This document shows, piece by piece, positions 27,037-36,644 of a DNA stretch of 64,000 nucleotides. Position 1 is the stretch's first letter. Each line of letters begins with the position of its first letter. The stretch spans positions 60,414 through 124,413 of the forward strand of contig JAJYMC010000065.1 of the NCBI GenBank assembly GCA_021787335.1. The letters run 5' to 3'. The position numbers and the translations under genes were made by a program. The DNA comes from Bacillota bacterium. Its GTDB lineage: Bacteria > Bacillota > Sulfobacillia > JAJYWN01 > JAJZPE01. The notes under the pieces are model-generated. The model was not told where the DNA came from. It made no database searches and saw nothing but the letters and a program-made list of their open reading frames with translations.

Positions 27037-29235
27037 GTGCAGAAAAACTACACCATGGACCTGGCCGGCCGCCCGCTCACGATGGAGACGGGGAAACTGG
27101 CCAAGCAGGCCGGCGGGGCTGTCCTCGTGCGGTATGGCGACACGGCCGTACTGGTGGCCGCCACCGCTTCGGCAGCGCCCCGGGAGGGCATTGATTTTTT
27201 TCCGCTCACCTGCGACGTGGAAGAGAGGACGTACGCGGTCGGGCGGATCCCGGGCGGCATCTTCAAGCGAGAGGGAAGGCCTACCGAGAAGGCCATCCTC
27301 GAGGCCAGGTTGACTGATCGGCCCATTCGACCCCTCTTCCCTGAGGGGTTTCGTAATGACGTGCAGATCATCGCTACCATCATGTCGGTGGACCACGATC
27401 ACTCGCCGGAAGTCTGCGCGATGATCGGGGCCTCCGCCGCCCTGACCATCTCCGACATCCCGTTCAACGGACCCATCGGAGCGGTCATCGTCGGCATCGT
27501 CGACGGCGAGTTCGTCGTCAACCCGACCAACGAGCAGTCCCAGAAAAGCCGGATGCACCTGGTCGTGTCCGGCACCAAGGACGCCATCCTGATGGTCGAG
27601 GCGGGGGCCAAGGAAGTCACCGAGAAAGAGGTCCTCGACGGCATCCTCCTCGGGCACGAGAAGATCAAGGAGATCATCGCCCTGCAGGAAGAGATGCAGC
27701 GGGAGATCGGCAAGCCGAAGCGCGAGATGGTCGTCTTCGAGCCGTCCAAGGAGATCGCCGTGGCGGCCCGGGCGACGGCCACGGAGGCCCTCCGGCGGGC
27801 CGTCTCCAACCCGGACAAGAAGGCCCGGGAGAAGGACACCCAGGAGGTCATTTCCCGCTTCGTGACTGAGCTTTCGGCTCAGTTCCCGGAGAAGGCGAAG
27901 GAGATCTCGGCCGTCCTTGGCAAGATCCTGAAGGAACAGGTCCGGGACATGATCGTCAACCAGGGGCTGCGTCCGGACGGCCGGAAGCTCGACGAGATCC
28001 GGCCCATCACCTGCGAGGTCGGCATGCTGCCACGGGCTCACGGGTCGGGCCTCTTCACCCGCGGGCAGACCCAGGTGATGACGGCGACCACCCTCGGGAC
28101 GGTCTCCGATGTTCAGAAACTCATCGACCTCTCGCCTGACGAGGTCAAGCGGTACATGCACCACTACAACTTCCCGCCCTTCTCGGTCGGAGAGACCCGG
28201 CCGCTCCGCGGGCCGGGCCGCCGCGAGATCGGCCACGGCGCCCTGGCCGAACGGGCCCTCGAACCGCTCATCCCGGGCGAGGAAGAGTTCCCTTACGCCA
28301 TCCGCCTGGTCTCCGAGGTCCTCGAGTCCAACGGCTCATCCTCGATGGCCAGCGTCTGCGGCAGCACCCTGTCCTTGATGGACGCCGGCGTGCCCCTCAA
28401 GGCGCCGGTGGCCGGCGTGGCCATGGGCCTGGTCCAGTACGACGGCAAGGTCGCCGTCCTCACCGACATCCAGGGCATCGAGGACGCCCTCGGCGACATG
28501 GACTTCAAGGTGGCCGGGACGGCCAAGGGCATCACCGCCATCCAGATGGACATGAAGGCGTCCGGCATCAACGCCGAGATCCTCCAGCGCGCCCTCGAGC
28601 AGGCCCGTCTCGGACGGCTGTTCATCCTGGACAAGATCCTGGCGACCATCCCGGCGCCGCGGCCGGAGCTGTCGCCGTTCGCGCCGCGGATCATCGTCAT
28701 GCAGATCGACCCGGAGAGGATTCGCGAGGTGATCGGCCCGGGCGGCAAGACCATCAACAAGATCATCGCCGACACGGGCGTGGAGATCGATATCGAGGAT
28801 GACGGCCGCGTATACATCGCCTCGACGGACATGGAGAGCGGCAACAAGGCCGCCAAGATCATCGAGACCCTCCTCAAGGACGTCGAGATTGGGGCGACCT
28901 ACCTGGGCAAGGTGCAGCGCATCGTCGACTTCGGAGCCTTCGTCGAGATCCTCCCCGGCAAGGAAGGACTGGTCCGCATCGGCGAGTTGGCCGAGGGTCG
29001 CATCGACCGGGTCGAGGACGTGGTCAACGTGGGTGACGAGATCATGGTCAAGGTCATCGAGATCGACCGTCTTGGCCGGATCAACCTGTCCCGACGTGAA
29101 CTCCTGCCAGGGGTGACGCCGCACGACCACAGCGACCGCGGTGACCGGTTTGGAGACCGCGGTGGCGACCGTGACCACCGTGGCGGTGGCGGTCGGCCCC
29201 CGCGGGGACGGGATCGGGACGACCGGCGCCGTTAA
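27037..29235 (+). CDS. pnp: Polynucleotide phosphorylase
   Basis: PNPase is a phosphorolytic 3'-5' exoribonuclease of mRNA decay. Two RNase PH domains are visible: [23 protein letters not shown] to ICATIM-like segments at the N-terminus, and [19 protein letters not shown] with the active-site region [23 protein letters not shown] ([16 protein letters not shown]) and S1 ([25 protein letters not shown]) domains follow. A GTG at 27037 fits AAGGAGG 11 bases upstream and the usual N-terminus (732 residues). The last 35 residues are an Arg/Gly/Asp-rich tail not typical of Bacillus. Confidence 0.97.
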   Translation: MQKNYTMDLAGRPLTMETGKLAKQAGGAVLVRYGDTAVLVAATASAAPREGIDFFPLTCDVEERTYAVGRIPGGIFKREGRPTEKAILEARLTDRPIRPLFPEGFRNDVQIIATIMSVDHDHSPEVCAMIGASAALTISDIPFNGPIGAVIVGIVDGEFVVNPTNEQSQKSRMHLVVSGTKDAILMVEAGAKEVTEKEVLDGILLGHEKIKEIIALQEEMQREIGKPKREMVVFEPSKEIAVAARATATEALRRAVSNPDKKAREKDTQEVISRFVTELSAQFPEKAKEISAVLGKILKEQVRDMIVNQGLRPDGRKLDEIRPITCEVGMLPRAHGSGLFTRGQTQVMTATTLGTVSDVQKLIDLSPDEVKRYMHHYNFPPFSVGETRPLRGPGRREIGHGALAERALEPLIPGEEEFPYAIRLVSEVLESNGSSSMASVCGSTLSLMDAGVPLKAPVAGVAMGLVQYDGKVAVLTDIQGIEDALGDMDFKVAGTAKGITAIQMDMKASGINAEILQRALEQARLGRLFILDKILATIPAPRPELSPFAPRIIVMQIDPERIREVIGPGGKTINKIIADTGVEIDIEDDGRVYIASTDMESGNKAAKIIETLLKDVEIGATYLGKVQRIVDFGAFVEILPGKEGLVRIGELAEGRIDRVEDVVNVGDEIMVKVIEIDRLGRINLSRRELLPGVTPHDHSDRGDRFGDRGGDRDHRGGGGRPPRGRDRDDRRR

Positions 29236-29251
29236 CCGGAGGTGACCGCCC

Positions 29252-30103
29252 ATGCGTTTCGGTGCCCACCTGTCGATTGGCCGGGGCTGGCTGGCCCTGG
29301 CCAGGACGGCCCGGGCCGAGGGCATGGAAGCGGTACAGGCCTTCTCGCGTAGTCCACGGGGCCGTCAGGCCAAGGCCATCGACCCCGCCGACGCGGAGGC
29401 CATGCGTAGGGAACTGGAGACAGGGGGCATCCGCCCCCTGGTCATCCATGTTCCCTATTTTGTCAATCTGGCCACGGCCGACCTGCAGGCGAGGCAGTAC
29501 ACCGTCGAGACGATCGCCCTGGACCTCATCCGCGCCGCTCAGCTGGGGGCTTCACAGGTGATAACGCACTTGGGGTCGGCCCCCGGCGACCGGGGGGAAG
29601 CCCTGAACCGGGTGGCCTCGGCTCTGGCCATGGTCCTGCAGGCCTCGGCCCGGACCGACCCGGCTTCCCGGCGGGTGGGACTGCTCTTGGAGAACAGCGG
29701 GGGCGGCGGCGGGGACGTCGGCGCACGCCTCGAGGAACTGGCCGCGGTGCTGAAGACCATCAGTCGTGGGCCGGCCGGCCGGTTGGGGCTGTGTCTGGAT
29801 ACTTGTCATGCCTTTGTCGCCGGCTACGACCTATCGTCGCCGGCTGGGCTCGGCGGGTTTCTGGACGAGGTCGACCGGCTCATCGGTCTTGACCGGGTGA
29901 AGGCCTTTCACCTCAACGACTCGCAGGGGGCCTTGGGCTCTCACCTCGACCGGCACGCCCCCATCGGCCAGGGCCGGTTGGGCCTGGGCACCTTCGCCGG
30001 CCTCAACGGGCGGCCGGAGTTCGGGGACACCCCTGGCCTCCTGGAGACGCCGGAGGAGAGCCGCGCGGCCGACCTGGCCGTGCTGAAGGGTCTCCGGTCG
30101 TGA
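29252..30103 (+). CDS. nfo: Deoxyribonuclease IV (AP endonuclease)
   Basis: Endonuclease IV cuts the backbone at abasic sites in base excision repair. The TIM-barrel zinc enzyme motifs are present: FGAHLSIGRGW at the N-terminus, HVPYFVNLA, VITHLGSAPG, LLENSGGGGG, the LCLDTCHAFVAGYD motif and HLNDSQGALGSHLDRHAPIGQGRLG. Length (283) is normal. The ATG has GGAGGTGACC upstream, 16 bases after pnp. The stop overlaps the next start (GTGA). It sits where Bacillus has the ylxY deacetylase. Confidence 0.95.
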   Translation: MRFGAHLSIGRGWLALARTARAEGMEAVQAFSRSPRGRQAKAIDPADAEAMRRELETGGIRPLVIHVPYFVNLATADLQARQYTVETIALDLIRAAQLGASQVITHLGSAPGDRGEALNRVASALAMVLQASARTDPASRRVGLLLENSGGGGGDVGARLEELAAVLKTISRGPAGRLGLCLDTCHAFVAGYDLSSPAGLGGFLDEVDRLIGLDRVKAFHLNDSQGALGSHLDRHAPIGQGRLGLGTFAGLNGRPEFGDTPGLLETPEESRAADLAVLKGLRS

Positions 30104-31653
30104 GCGCGTCCGGTCGGCCCATCCGGGTCCTCGCCGGCCTGATCGTCGGCGGCACCGTGCTGGCCATGAGCGGGCGCGCCCTGGCCGCCTCGGACGGGCC
30201 GACCGTGCGCATCGGCGTCAACGAGAAGAAAGCGGCCGTGCGGCTGAACGTGACCGGCCAAGCGGTCGCCGGTCCTGCCGGTGGCGGGCAGACGCCTCTG
30301 CCGGTGACGGAGCGCGGGGCGACCGTCCGCCTGGCCGGCTACGCCGTGGCCGGCCCGCTGAGCCCGTCCTCCTGGATGGCCCGGTCGCTGGCCGTCGAGA
30401 TGCGGTCGTCCGGACTGCCGGCCGTGACCTGGGCCGAGGCTGGCGGCTACCGGGCGGCGGCTGGTCCCTTGGCCGGGTCCGCCGAGGCCACCACGGCTGC
30501 TACGTCCAGCCGAGAGGCGGGTCTGCCGGCGGGGGTGGCCGGCGTGGCCGACGGCCGGCCCGAGGCCGCCGGGCTGGAGATCATCACGGCCGAAGGACGG
30601 TCGACCGGAGTGGTCGCCGGACCGATCAGCGTGACTCGCACTGGAGCGGCCGACCTGAGAGTCAACGGGCGCCGCTATCGGGGCGAGTTCCTGGCCGTCC
30701 GCGATCCCCAGGGGCTGATCAGCGGGGTCAACCGATTGCCTTTGGAGCAGTACCTGCGGGGAGTCGTCCCCGAGGAGATGCCCTCGGCCTGGCCACTGGA
30801 GGCCCTCAAGGCGCAGGCCGTGGCCGCGCGGACCTACACCCTGGCCAACCTGGGCGCCTTCGAGAAATACGGCTACGACCTCAGCGCCACCGTCCGCAGC
30901 CAGGCCTATGGCGGACAGGACAGCGAACGGCCGTCGACGGACACGGCCGTGGCCGGGACACGCGGGCTGGTGGCGACCTACGGCGGTAAGCTCATCTCGA
31001 CGTACTACCACGCCCACGCCGGGGGACGGACGGACAGCTCCCTGGACGTCTGGGGGTTCGACGAGCCCTATCTCCGGGGCACGGCGGAGACGTATGAGAA
31101 GCCCAATCCATGGTGGGTCGTCTATAACCGACGAGGGCTGGAACGGACGGTCGACGGCTTCCTCCCCGCCTCGGTGAACCGGGCGGGGGCCAGCATCGGC
31201 ACCCTCTTGCGGGTCGTTCCCGGCCGATTCACGCCGGCTGGGCGGGCCCTCGACGTCACCCTGGTCGGCACCGGCGGCACGTTCACGGTCCCCAGCGAGC
31301 GGCTCCGGGGTGCGGTCGGGGCGACGCGGATGAAGAGCATCTTGTACTCCGTCCAGGGCTGGCCGGAGGTGACCTTCATCACGGCCGGGGCCGCGGGCCG
31401 GGCGTTTCGCTTCGTGGCCCGCGTGGGTGGCCGACCGTCGGTGGTCAAGGTCGTCAGGCCGCGGTTCGGCCCCACGGTGCCCCTCGTCGGCCGCGCCCCC
31501 GAGCTGTTCGTGTTGACGGGCCAGGGTTACGGGCACGGGGTGGGGATGAGCCAGTGGGGCGCCTACGAGATGGCCGCCCGCGGCTTCACCTTCGACCGCA
31601 TCCTGAATCATTTCTACCAAGGAACCAGCGTCAGTCCGATGTCCGGACGGTGA
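30100..31653 (+). CDS. SpoIID/LytB domain secreted protein
   Basis: The 517-residue protein has a signal peptide or anchor (residues about 8-30, ending ALAASDG) and a long N-terminal region. A SpoIID domain follows from about residue 205 (FLAVRDPQGLISGVNRLPLEQYLRGVVPEEMP...LKAQAVAARTYTLANL). Near the C-terminus is the signature GQGYGHGVGMSQWGAYEMAARG. SpoIID of Bacillus is a lytic transglycosylase acting with SpoIIP during engulfment. This protein is longer than SpoIID itself and may instead act in cell-wall remodelling. Coupled to nfo by GTGA. Confidence 0.88.
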   Translation: MSASGRPIRVLAGLIVGGTVLAMSGRALAASDGPTVRIGVNEKKAAVRLNVTGQAVAGPAGGGQTPLPVTERGATVRLAGYAVAGPLSPSSWMARSLAVEMRSSGLPAVTWAEAGGYRAAAGPLAGSAEATTAATSSREAGLPAGVAGVADGRPEAAGLEIITAEGRSTGVVAGPISVTRTGAADLRVNGRRYRGEFLAVRDPQGLISGVNRLPLEQYLRGVVPEEMPSAWPLEALKAQAVAARTYTLANLGAFEKYGYDLSATVRSQAYGGQDSERPSTDTAVAGTRGLVATYGGKLISTYYHAHAGGRTDSSLDVWGFDEPYLRGTAETYEKPNPWWVVYNRRGLERTVDGFLPASVNRAGASIGTLLRVVPGRFTPAGRALDVTLVGTGGTFTVPSERLRGAVGATRMKSILYSVQGWPEVTFITAGAAGRAFRFVARVGGRPSVVKVVRPRFGPTVPLVGRAPELFVLTGQGYGHGVGMSQWGAYEMAARGFTFDRILNHFYQGTSVSPMSGR

Positions 31654-31668
31654 AAGGGGCAGTTTCCT

Positions 31669-32958
31669 TTGCTGACCACGCTACCCAACGGTCTCACGGT
31701 CATCGTCGAGGAGATCCCGCACGTGCGCTCAGTGGCCGTGGGCCTGTGGGCCAAGGCCGGTTCCCGCTATGAGGAACCGTCGCAGGCCGGTCTGTCCCAC
31801 TTCCTCGAGCACATGTTCTTCAAGGGTTCGACCCACCGGACCGCTAAGCAGATCGCCGAGGCCATCGACGCCGTCGGCGGGCAGCTCAACGCGTTCACGG
31901 GGAAGGAGCACTCCTGCTTCTATGCCCGCGTCCTCGACGAGCACTTCGTCCTGGCCCTGGACATCCTCAGCGACATGCTGATGAACCCGCTCTTCGCCCA
32001 GGACGACATCGAGCGAGAGCGCAACGTCGTCCTCGAGGAGATCAACTCGTACGAGGACACCCCGGACGACCTCATCCACGACCTCATCCTGGAGGCCTTC
32101 TGGGAGGACCACCCGCTGGGGCGGAGCATCCTCGGCCCGGAGGAGGTCGTCAAGGGCTTCGAGCGCGAGCAGGTCCGCCAGCTCTGCGAGGAGCGCTACA
32201 CCCCCGACAACATGGTCGTCGCCGTCGCCGGGCGGGTCGACCCGCGGCTGGTCGCCGACGAGGTCGAATCCAGGCTGGGGGCCATGCGGGGGCGTGGCCG
32301 GACGACCGATGAGCGGGCGCCGCGGCCGGCGGCCGGGCGGCTCTTCCGCGAGAAGGACAGCGAGCAAGTCCATCTATGCCTGGCGGGGCCGGGTCAGCCG
32401 GCCTCCGAGGACCGGTCCTTCTATGCCGCCCAGGTGCTGAGCACGATGGTCGGCGGCGGGTCGAGCTCCCGCTTGTTCCAGCGGATCCGCGAGGAACGCG
32501 GCCTGACCTACTCGATCTACACCTACACGAGTTCTTACCAGGATGGTGGCCTGTTGGCCACATACGCCGGGGCTGGTCCGGCCCAGAGCCGGCAGGTGCT
32601 CGACCTCATCTTGGAGGAACTCGAGCGGTTTCGGCGTGAGGGTCCGGACGAAGAGGAACTGCAACGCGCCCGCGCCCAGCTCAAGGCCGGGGTCGTCCTG
32701 GGCCTCGAGAGCACGACCAACCGGATGATGCGTCTGGGCCGGCTGCAGCTGACCCTGGGGCGGCAGGTCAGCCCGGATGAGGTCATCAGCCGTGTCGATG
32801 CCGTCACCAAGGACGAGGTGATGGCCGTGGCCGCCGACTCCCTCGACCGGGACAAGCTGGCGGTGGCCGCGCTCGGGCCGTCCGAGGCGCTGGCTGACCT
32901 GGAGCGGGCCTTCGCACCGAACTCGGCCGGGGGCCGGGGCGCGGGAGGCGCAAAGTGA
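31669..32958 (+). CDS. M16 family zinc metallopeptidase (MlpA/PqqL-like)
   Basis: The 429-residue protein is an M16 (pitrilysin/processing-peptidase) member. It has the inverted zinc motif HFLEH (His44, Glu47, His48) in the first half and the distal Glu in [16 protein letters not shown] (about 121-129). The second half is the inactive partner domain with [17 protein letters not shown]. Homologues (MlpA/YmxG) sit at the same place after pnp in Bacillus; their substrate is not well known. The TTG start has AAAGGGG nine bases upstream. Confidence 0.92.
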   Translation: MLTTLPNGLTVIVEEIPHVRSVAVGLWAKAGSRYEEPSQAGLSHFLEHMFFKGSTHRTAKQIAEAIDAVGGQLNAFTGKEHSCFYARVLDEHFVLALDILSDMLMNPLFAQDDIERERNVVLEEINSYEDTPDDLIHDLILEAFWEDHPLGRSILGPEEVVKGFEREQVRQLCEERYTPDNMVVAVAGRVDPRLVADEVESRLGAMRGRGRTTDERAPRPAAGRLFREKDSEQVHLCLAGPGQPASEDRSFYAAQVLSTMVGGGSSSRLFQRIREERGLTYSIYTYTSSYQDGGLLATYAGAGPAQSRQVLDLILEELERFRREGPDEEELQRARAQLKAGVVLGLESTTNRMMRLGRLQLTLGRQVSPDEVISRVDAVTKDEVMAVAADSLDRDKLAVAALGPSEALADLERAFAPNSAGGRGAGGAK

Positions 32959-33437
32959 TGAGCGCTGAGGTGACGGTCCGGATCGCCCGGCGGCCGGGGA
33001 ACGACGACCTGCCGCTACCGGCCTACATGAGCGAGGGCGCGGCGGGGCTGGACCTCCCGGCGGCGGTCGAGGGCGCCCTGGTCATCGCTCCCGGCGAGCG
33101 CAGCCTCGTCCCGACCGGGTTCTCCATCAGTCTGCCGGTCGGCCACGAGGCCCAGGTCAGGCCGCGGAGCGGCCTGGCCGTGCGGCACGGCCTGGCCGTC
33201 CTCAACGCGCCGGGGACCATCGACGCCGACTACCGCGGCGAGGTCAAGGTCATCCTGGCCAATCTGGGCTCCGAGTCGGTGACCATCCGGCGCGGCGACC
33301 GCATCGCCCAGCTCGTCGTGGCCCCGGTGGTGCGAGCGCGGTTGCTTGAAGTCGACGACCTCGACGGCACCGAGCGCGGTGAGGGCGGGTTCGGGCACAC
33401 CGGCTCCGGGCGCGTGCCGGACAAGGGCTCGGTCTGA
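32958..33437 (+). CDS. dut: dUTP diphosphatase
   Basis: dUTPase hydrolyses dUTP to dUMP and keeps uracil out of DNA. All five trimeric dUTPase motifs are visible in 159 residues: [34 protein letters not shown] (motifs 2-3), GDRIAQLVV (4) and [12 protein letters not shown] (5). The ATG at 32958 overlaps the M16 stop (TGATG); a GTG three bases earlier is possible. It ends the rpsO-pnp-nfo-spoIID-M16 run. Confidence 0.96.
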   Translation: MSAEVTVRIARRPGNDDLPLPAYMSEGAAGLDLPAAVEGALVIAPGERSLVPTGFSISLPVGHEAQVRPRSGLAVRHGLAVLNAPGTIDADYRGEVKVILANLGSESVTIRRGDRIAQLVVAPVVRARLLEVDDLDGTERGEGGFGHTGSGRVPDKGSV

Positions 33438-33462
33438 ATAGGACGACCTTTCCAGACGAAGA

Positions 33463-33514
33463 CTAGGCTCGTTGAAGGACCGGCTATCGACCGGTCAAAA
33501 CGGAGCCTAGGAGG
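33463..33514 (+). promoter_or_regulatory. Nested inverted repeat over the Shine-Dalgarno
   Basis: CTAGGCTC (33463-33470) pairs with GAGCCTAG (33503-33510), and inside it GACCGG (33478-33483) pairs with CCGGTC (33491-33496). The outer stem ends in the first two bases of the AGGAGG Shine-Dalgarno of the next gene (33509-33514). No T-run follows, so it is not a plain terminator. Confidence 0.6.
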
Positions 33515-33521
33515 TTCAGTG

Positions 33522-34085
33522 ATGAGCCACAACGAAAAGACGGTCATCGGCGTGTTCAAGTCTCGGAGCCAGGCGGACAAGGCCATCGACGAACTGCAGC
33601 AGAAAGGGTTCAAGAAGAGCGAGATCAACGTGGTCGCCAAGGGCCAGGGCGGGCAAGGACAGGGGCAGGGGCCGCGGGGCAACTTCGGTTCGACCGGCCG
33701 CGGCGGCGGCATGGTCAGCGGGACCGGCGGCAGCGCGCCGACGGGCCTGGGCGGCGGCGGCGAGGACGTCAGTGCGGGCGTGACCACCGGGGGAACCCTC
33801 GGCGGTTTGGCCGGGCTTCTGGCCGGCGCCGGGGCCCTGGCCATCCCGGGCATCGGGCCCTTGCTCGCCGCGGGGCCCATCGCCGGGCTGCTGACGGGGG
33901 CCGTCACCGGCGGGGTCGCCGGCGGGCTGATCGACTACGGCATCCCGGAGGAAAGCGGCCGTCACTATGAGGAACAGGTCAAGCAAGGGAACATCCTGGC
34001 GCTGGTCAAGACCAGCGAGAACAAGGTGAACGAAGCGGCCCTGATCTTCCGGCAGAACGGGGCGACCGACGTCGAGACCCATTGA
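33522..34085 (+). CDS. General-stress-type protein (YflT-like domain, Gly-rich)
   Basis: The N-terminus (KTVIGVFKSRSQADKAIDELQQKGFKKSEINVVAK) matches the YflT/general stress protein 17M-type alpha/beta unit. A Gly/Gln/Ser-rich stretch follows (residues about 42-85), then a glycine-zipper-like hydrophobic region (about 88-145) that may enter a membrane. The C-terminal YGIPEESGRHYEEQVKQGNILALVKT unit is common in this family. The function is unknown; homologues are stress-induced. The ATG at 33522 fits AGGAGG seven bases upstream. A terminator follows. Confidence 0.85.
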   Translation: MSHNEKTVIGVFKSRSQADKAIDELQQKGFKKSEINVVAKGQGGQGQGQGPRGNFGSTGRGGGMVSGTGGSAPTGLGGGGEDVSAGVTTGGTLGGLAGLLAGAGALAIPGIGPLLAAGPIAGLLTGAVTGGVAGGLIDYGIPEESGRHYEEQVKQGNILALVKTSENKVNEAALIFRQNGATDVETH

Positions 34086-34111
34086 CGGACGCCATTAGCT
34101 CGGTGAAGAAG

Positions 34112-34141
34112 AATGCGGTTCCCAGTGAGCCGCATTTTTCT
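34112..34141 (+). terminator. Rho-independent terminator after the stress protein gene
   Basis: AATGCGG (34112-34118) pairs with CCGCATT (34130-34136), followed by TTTCT. Confidence 0.85.
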
Positions 34142-34142
34142 A

Positions 34143-34171
34143 TTGACCGGAAAGAATGGATAGGCTATGCT
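34143..34171 (+). promoter_or_regulatory. Sigma-A promoter for dapB
   Basis: TTGACC at 34143-34148 and TATGCT at 34166-34171 are 17 bases apart, directly after a terminator. dapB starts about 55 bases past the expected transcription start. Confidence 0.65.
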
Positions 34172-34229
34172 TGTCCCATAAAAATGGCCGCTGGAACCGG
34201 GAATCCCCCGGGGGAGGTCAGCTGTTTCG

Positions 34230-34997
34230 ATGAGCCGTAAGCTCCGCGTGGTCATCACCGGGGCCACCGGGAAAATGAGTCAGGAGGCCGCTCGAGCCGT
34301 CCTCGACCAGTCCGATGTGGAGCTGGTGGGGGCGGTGAGCCGCAGCCGCGCCGGCGACGACCTCGGTCCGATCATCGGTCGAGGGTCGCTCGGGTGGGTC
34401 CTCGCCCCCTCGCTGTCCGCCCTGTTGGATAAGACCGGGGCGGACGTTGTCATTGATTTCACCCGAGCCGAGGTGGCCCGGGAGAACATCGCCGTCGCCC
34501 TGAGCCACGGGGTGCGCCCGGTCGTCGGGACGACCGGACTCTCCCAGGTGGAACTGGATGGGCTCGACAACCGCTGCCGCGGCCTGGGGCTCGGCGCGGT
34601 GGTCTGCCCGAACTTCTCGGTCGGGGCCATGCTGTTGGCTCGCTTCGCCCGGGAGGCCGCCGCCTACCTACCCGACGTGGAAATCATCGAACTGCACCAC
34701 GAGACCAAGGTCGACGCCCCTTCGGGCACGGCCCTGCGGCTCCGGGTCAGTGTCGACGAGGCCATCGCGGCCGGGCTGCGGCGCCCCACACCGATTCACA
34801 GCGTTCGCCTTCCCGGGTTGGTCGCCCACCACCGGGTCATCTTCGGCGGGCCGGGGGAGCTGTTGACCCTGAGCCACGACAGCCTGTCGCGGCAGAGTTT
34901 CCTGCCCGGCCTGATGCAGGCGGCGCGGGCGGTCATGACTTTCACCGGCTTGGTGAGCGACCTGGCCGTCCTTCTGGAGATGGGAAAGCGGCCCTGA
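34230..34997 (+). CDS. dapB: 4-hydroxy-tetrahydrodipicolinate reductase
   Basis: DapB reduces the DapA product in lysine/meso-diaminopimelate synthesis. The protein has an N-terminal Rossmann motif VVITGATGKMSQEAA, DVVIDFTRAEVA, GTTGLS and the catalytic region EIIELHHETKVDAPSGTAL with the His-His and Lys. Length (255) is normal. It is the first of a diaminopimelate/dipicolinate cluster. The product of DapA is also the substrate of dipicolinate synthase encoded next door, so dapB and dpaAB compete for one intermediate during sporulation. Confidence 0.95.
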   Translation: MSRKLRVVITGATGKMSQEAARAVLDQSDVELVGAVSRSRAGDDLGPIIGRGSLGWVLAPSLSALLDKTGADVVIDFTRAEVARENIAVALSHGVRPVVGTTGLSQVELDGLDNRCRGLGLGAVVCPNFSVGAMLLARFAREAAAYLPDVEIIELHHETKVDAPSGTALRLRVSVDEAIAAGLRRPTPIHSVRLPGLVAHHRVIFGGPGELLTLSHDSLSRQSFLPGLMQAARAVMTFTGLVSDLAVLLEMGKRP

Positions 34998-35031
34998 CCG
35001 GCCGGGTCAAAGGCACCACCCAGGACCCCCT

Positions 35032-35040
35032 CATATACTA
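35032..35040 (+). promoter_or_regulatory. Candidate sporulation-sigma -10 element before dpaA
   Basis: CATATACTA at 35032-35040 fits the CATAnnnTA -10 consensus of sigma-K/sigma-E promoters. A CACC, 14 bases upstream, is a weak -35 candidate. spoVF (dpaAB) of Bacillus is a sigma-K operon. A very similar ATACTAGT-R-GG string precedes tepA. Confidence 0.5.
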
Positions 35041-35089
35041 GTAGGGCAAGGACGGAGGCCCGCTGGGCCGCTGTGAGGGGGCGCTTTAG

Positions 35090-35995
35090 GTGGCCGTTGA
35101 TTGGTCCCGCCTGAACCTGGCGGTGCTCGGAGGGGACGACCGCGAGGTCGTCGTGGCTCAGACCTTCCTTCGCCTGGGGGTGCCGGTCAGCGTCATCGGA
35201 CTGCCCCTGGGCGAGGCGTTGGCCGGGGCCACGCCCGTGCCGAACCTGGCCGAGGCGGTCTCCGAGAAGGATGTCCTGGTCGCTCCGGTCCAGGGCATCG
35301 ACGATGACAACACCCTCCGGGCCCGTTTCGCCGTCAACCCGTTGCAGATGACCGAGGACGTCCTGAGCCGGATCAAGCCTGGCGCGCTCTTCTTCATTGG
35401 CAAGGGTAACCTGACCCTCCTTCAGGCCGCCGCGCGCTACGGCTTCAAGCTCATCGAGATCCGGGACCGGGACGACTTCGCCGTCTACAACTCGGTTCCG
35501 ACGGCCGAAGGGGCCATCCAGATGGCGATGTCCGAGCTGCCCATCACCCTCCACGGGGCGAGGGCGCTCTGCATCGGTTTCGGTCGGGTGGGGAAGACCT
35601 TGGCCCGCAAGCTTCGGGGCCTTGACGTCGAGACGGCCGTGGCCGCCCGCCGTACGGCGGACCTGGCGCGAGTCTTCGAGCTGGGGTGCCGCCCGGTACC
35701 CCTGGCGGCTCTCGCCGACGAGATCGGCCGGGTCGACGTCATCTTCAACACCGTCCCGGCCATGCTCCTGGGCGCGGGGATGTTGTCGCGGGTGCGGAAG
35801 GGCACTCTCATCATCGACCTGGCCTCGCCCCCGGGTGGCACCGACTTCGGCGCCGCCCGCGAACTCGGCCTTAAGGCCATCCTGGCGCCGGGGCTTCCCG
35901 GCAAGGTGGCCCCGAAGACGGCCGGGGAGATCGTCGCCACCGTCCTTGTGGAGCTCATCGCGGACGAACTCGGACAGGGGGTTCAGTCGCGGTAG
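35090..35995 (+). CDS. dpaA: Dipicolinate synthase subunit A
   Basis: DpaA (SpoVFA) is the NAD(P)-binding subunit of dipicolinate synthase, which makes the dipicolinic acid of the spore core. The protein (301 residues) has an N-terminal domain with LNLAVLGGDDREVVVAQTFLRLGVPVSVIGL and a Rossmann domain near residue 155-185 (RALCIGFGRVGKTLARKLRGLD). The conserved IFNTVPAMLL and IIDLASPPGGTDFGAARELG segments follow. It starts with GTG behind GAGGGGG. Mother-cell expression late in sporulation is expected from the family. Confidence 0.95.
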   Translation: MAVDWSRLNLAVLGGDDREVVVAQTFLRLGVPVSVIGLPLGEALAGATPVPNLAEAVSEKDVLVAPVQGIDDDNTLRARFAVNPLQMTEDVLSRIKPGALFFIGKGNLTLLQAAARYGFKLIEIRDRDDFAVYNSVPTAEGAIQMAMSELPITLHGARALCIGFGRVGKTLARKLRGLDVETAVAARRTADLARVFELGCRPVPLAALADEIGRVDVIFNTVPAMLLGAGMLSRVRKGTLIIDLASPPGGTDFGAARELGLKAILAPGLPGKVAPKTAGEIVATVLVELIADELGQGVQSR

Positions 35996-36012
35996 CACTG
36001 AGGAGGTTGGCC

Positions 36013-36609
36013 ATGGGTCTCGAGGGCAAGCGGATCGGTTTCGGATTGACGGGTTCGCACTGCACCCTTGACCGGGTCTTGAAGCCCCTCGAGGCCGTCG
36101 TGGCCGCGGGGGCCGAAGTGATCCCGGTCGTGTCCATGTCCGTTTCGGGGAGCGACACCCGCTTCGGGCAGGCCGAGCAATGGTTGGCACGGGTTCAGGA
36201 GATCACCGGTCGCAAACCTCTGGCCAGCGTGGTCGAGGCGGAGCCAATCGGGCCGAAGCGCATCCTGGACGCCATGATCATCGCCCCCTGCACCGGCAAT
36301 ACCCTGGCCAAGCTGGCTCAGGGCATCACCGATGGACCGGTGACGATGGCCGCGAAGGCGACCCTGAGGAACGGTCGGCCGGTCATCATCAGCCCCTCGA
36401 CCAACGACGGTCTGGGCCTCAACGCCAAGAACATCGGCCTCTTGCTGGCCACCAGGAACATCTATTTCGTGCCCTTCGGGCAAGACAATGCGGTTGAGAA
36501 GCCGACCTCCATCGACGGCCACCTCGAATTGCTGGTCGAGGCGGTGGAAGCGGCCCTCAGGGGGACCCAACTGCAGCCGGTGCTCCGCGAATGGCGGCGT
36601 TCCGGTTGA
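36013..36609 (+). CDS. dpaB: Dipicolinate synthase subunit B
   Basis: DpaB (SpoVFB) is the flavoprotein-like partner of DpaA and belongs to the HFCD family. LEGKRIGFGLTGSHCTLDRVLKPLEAVVAAGAEVIPVVS, the IIAPCTGNTLAKLAQGITDGPVTMAAKATLRNGRPVIISPSTNDGLG core and ARNIYFVPFGQDN-type ending are typical. The ATG at 36013 is preferred (AGGAGG at 36001-36006); a TTG at 36007 would touch that Shine-Dalgarno. It follows dpaA by 17 bases and belongs to the same operon. Confidence 0.95.
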   Translation: MGLEGKRIGFGLTGSHCTLDRVLKPLEAVVAAGAEVIPVVSMSVSGSDTRFGQAEQWLARVQEITGRKPLASVVEAEPIGPKRILDAMIIAPCTGNTLAKLAQGITDGPVTMAAKATLRNGRPVIISPSTNDGLGLNAKNIGLLLATRNIYFVPFGQDNAVEKPTSIDGHLELLVEAVEAALRGTQLQPVLREWRRSG

Positions 36610-36644
36610 CGGGCGCCACCATGAAGATCTGGAGGTAGACAGAT

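Noticed and set aside
33463-33510. Terminator for dut
   Set aside because: The nested inverted repeat has no T-run and leads directly into the Shine-Dalgarno of the next gene, so it is listed as a regulatory candidate.
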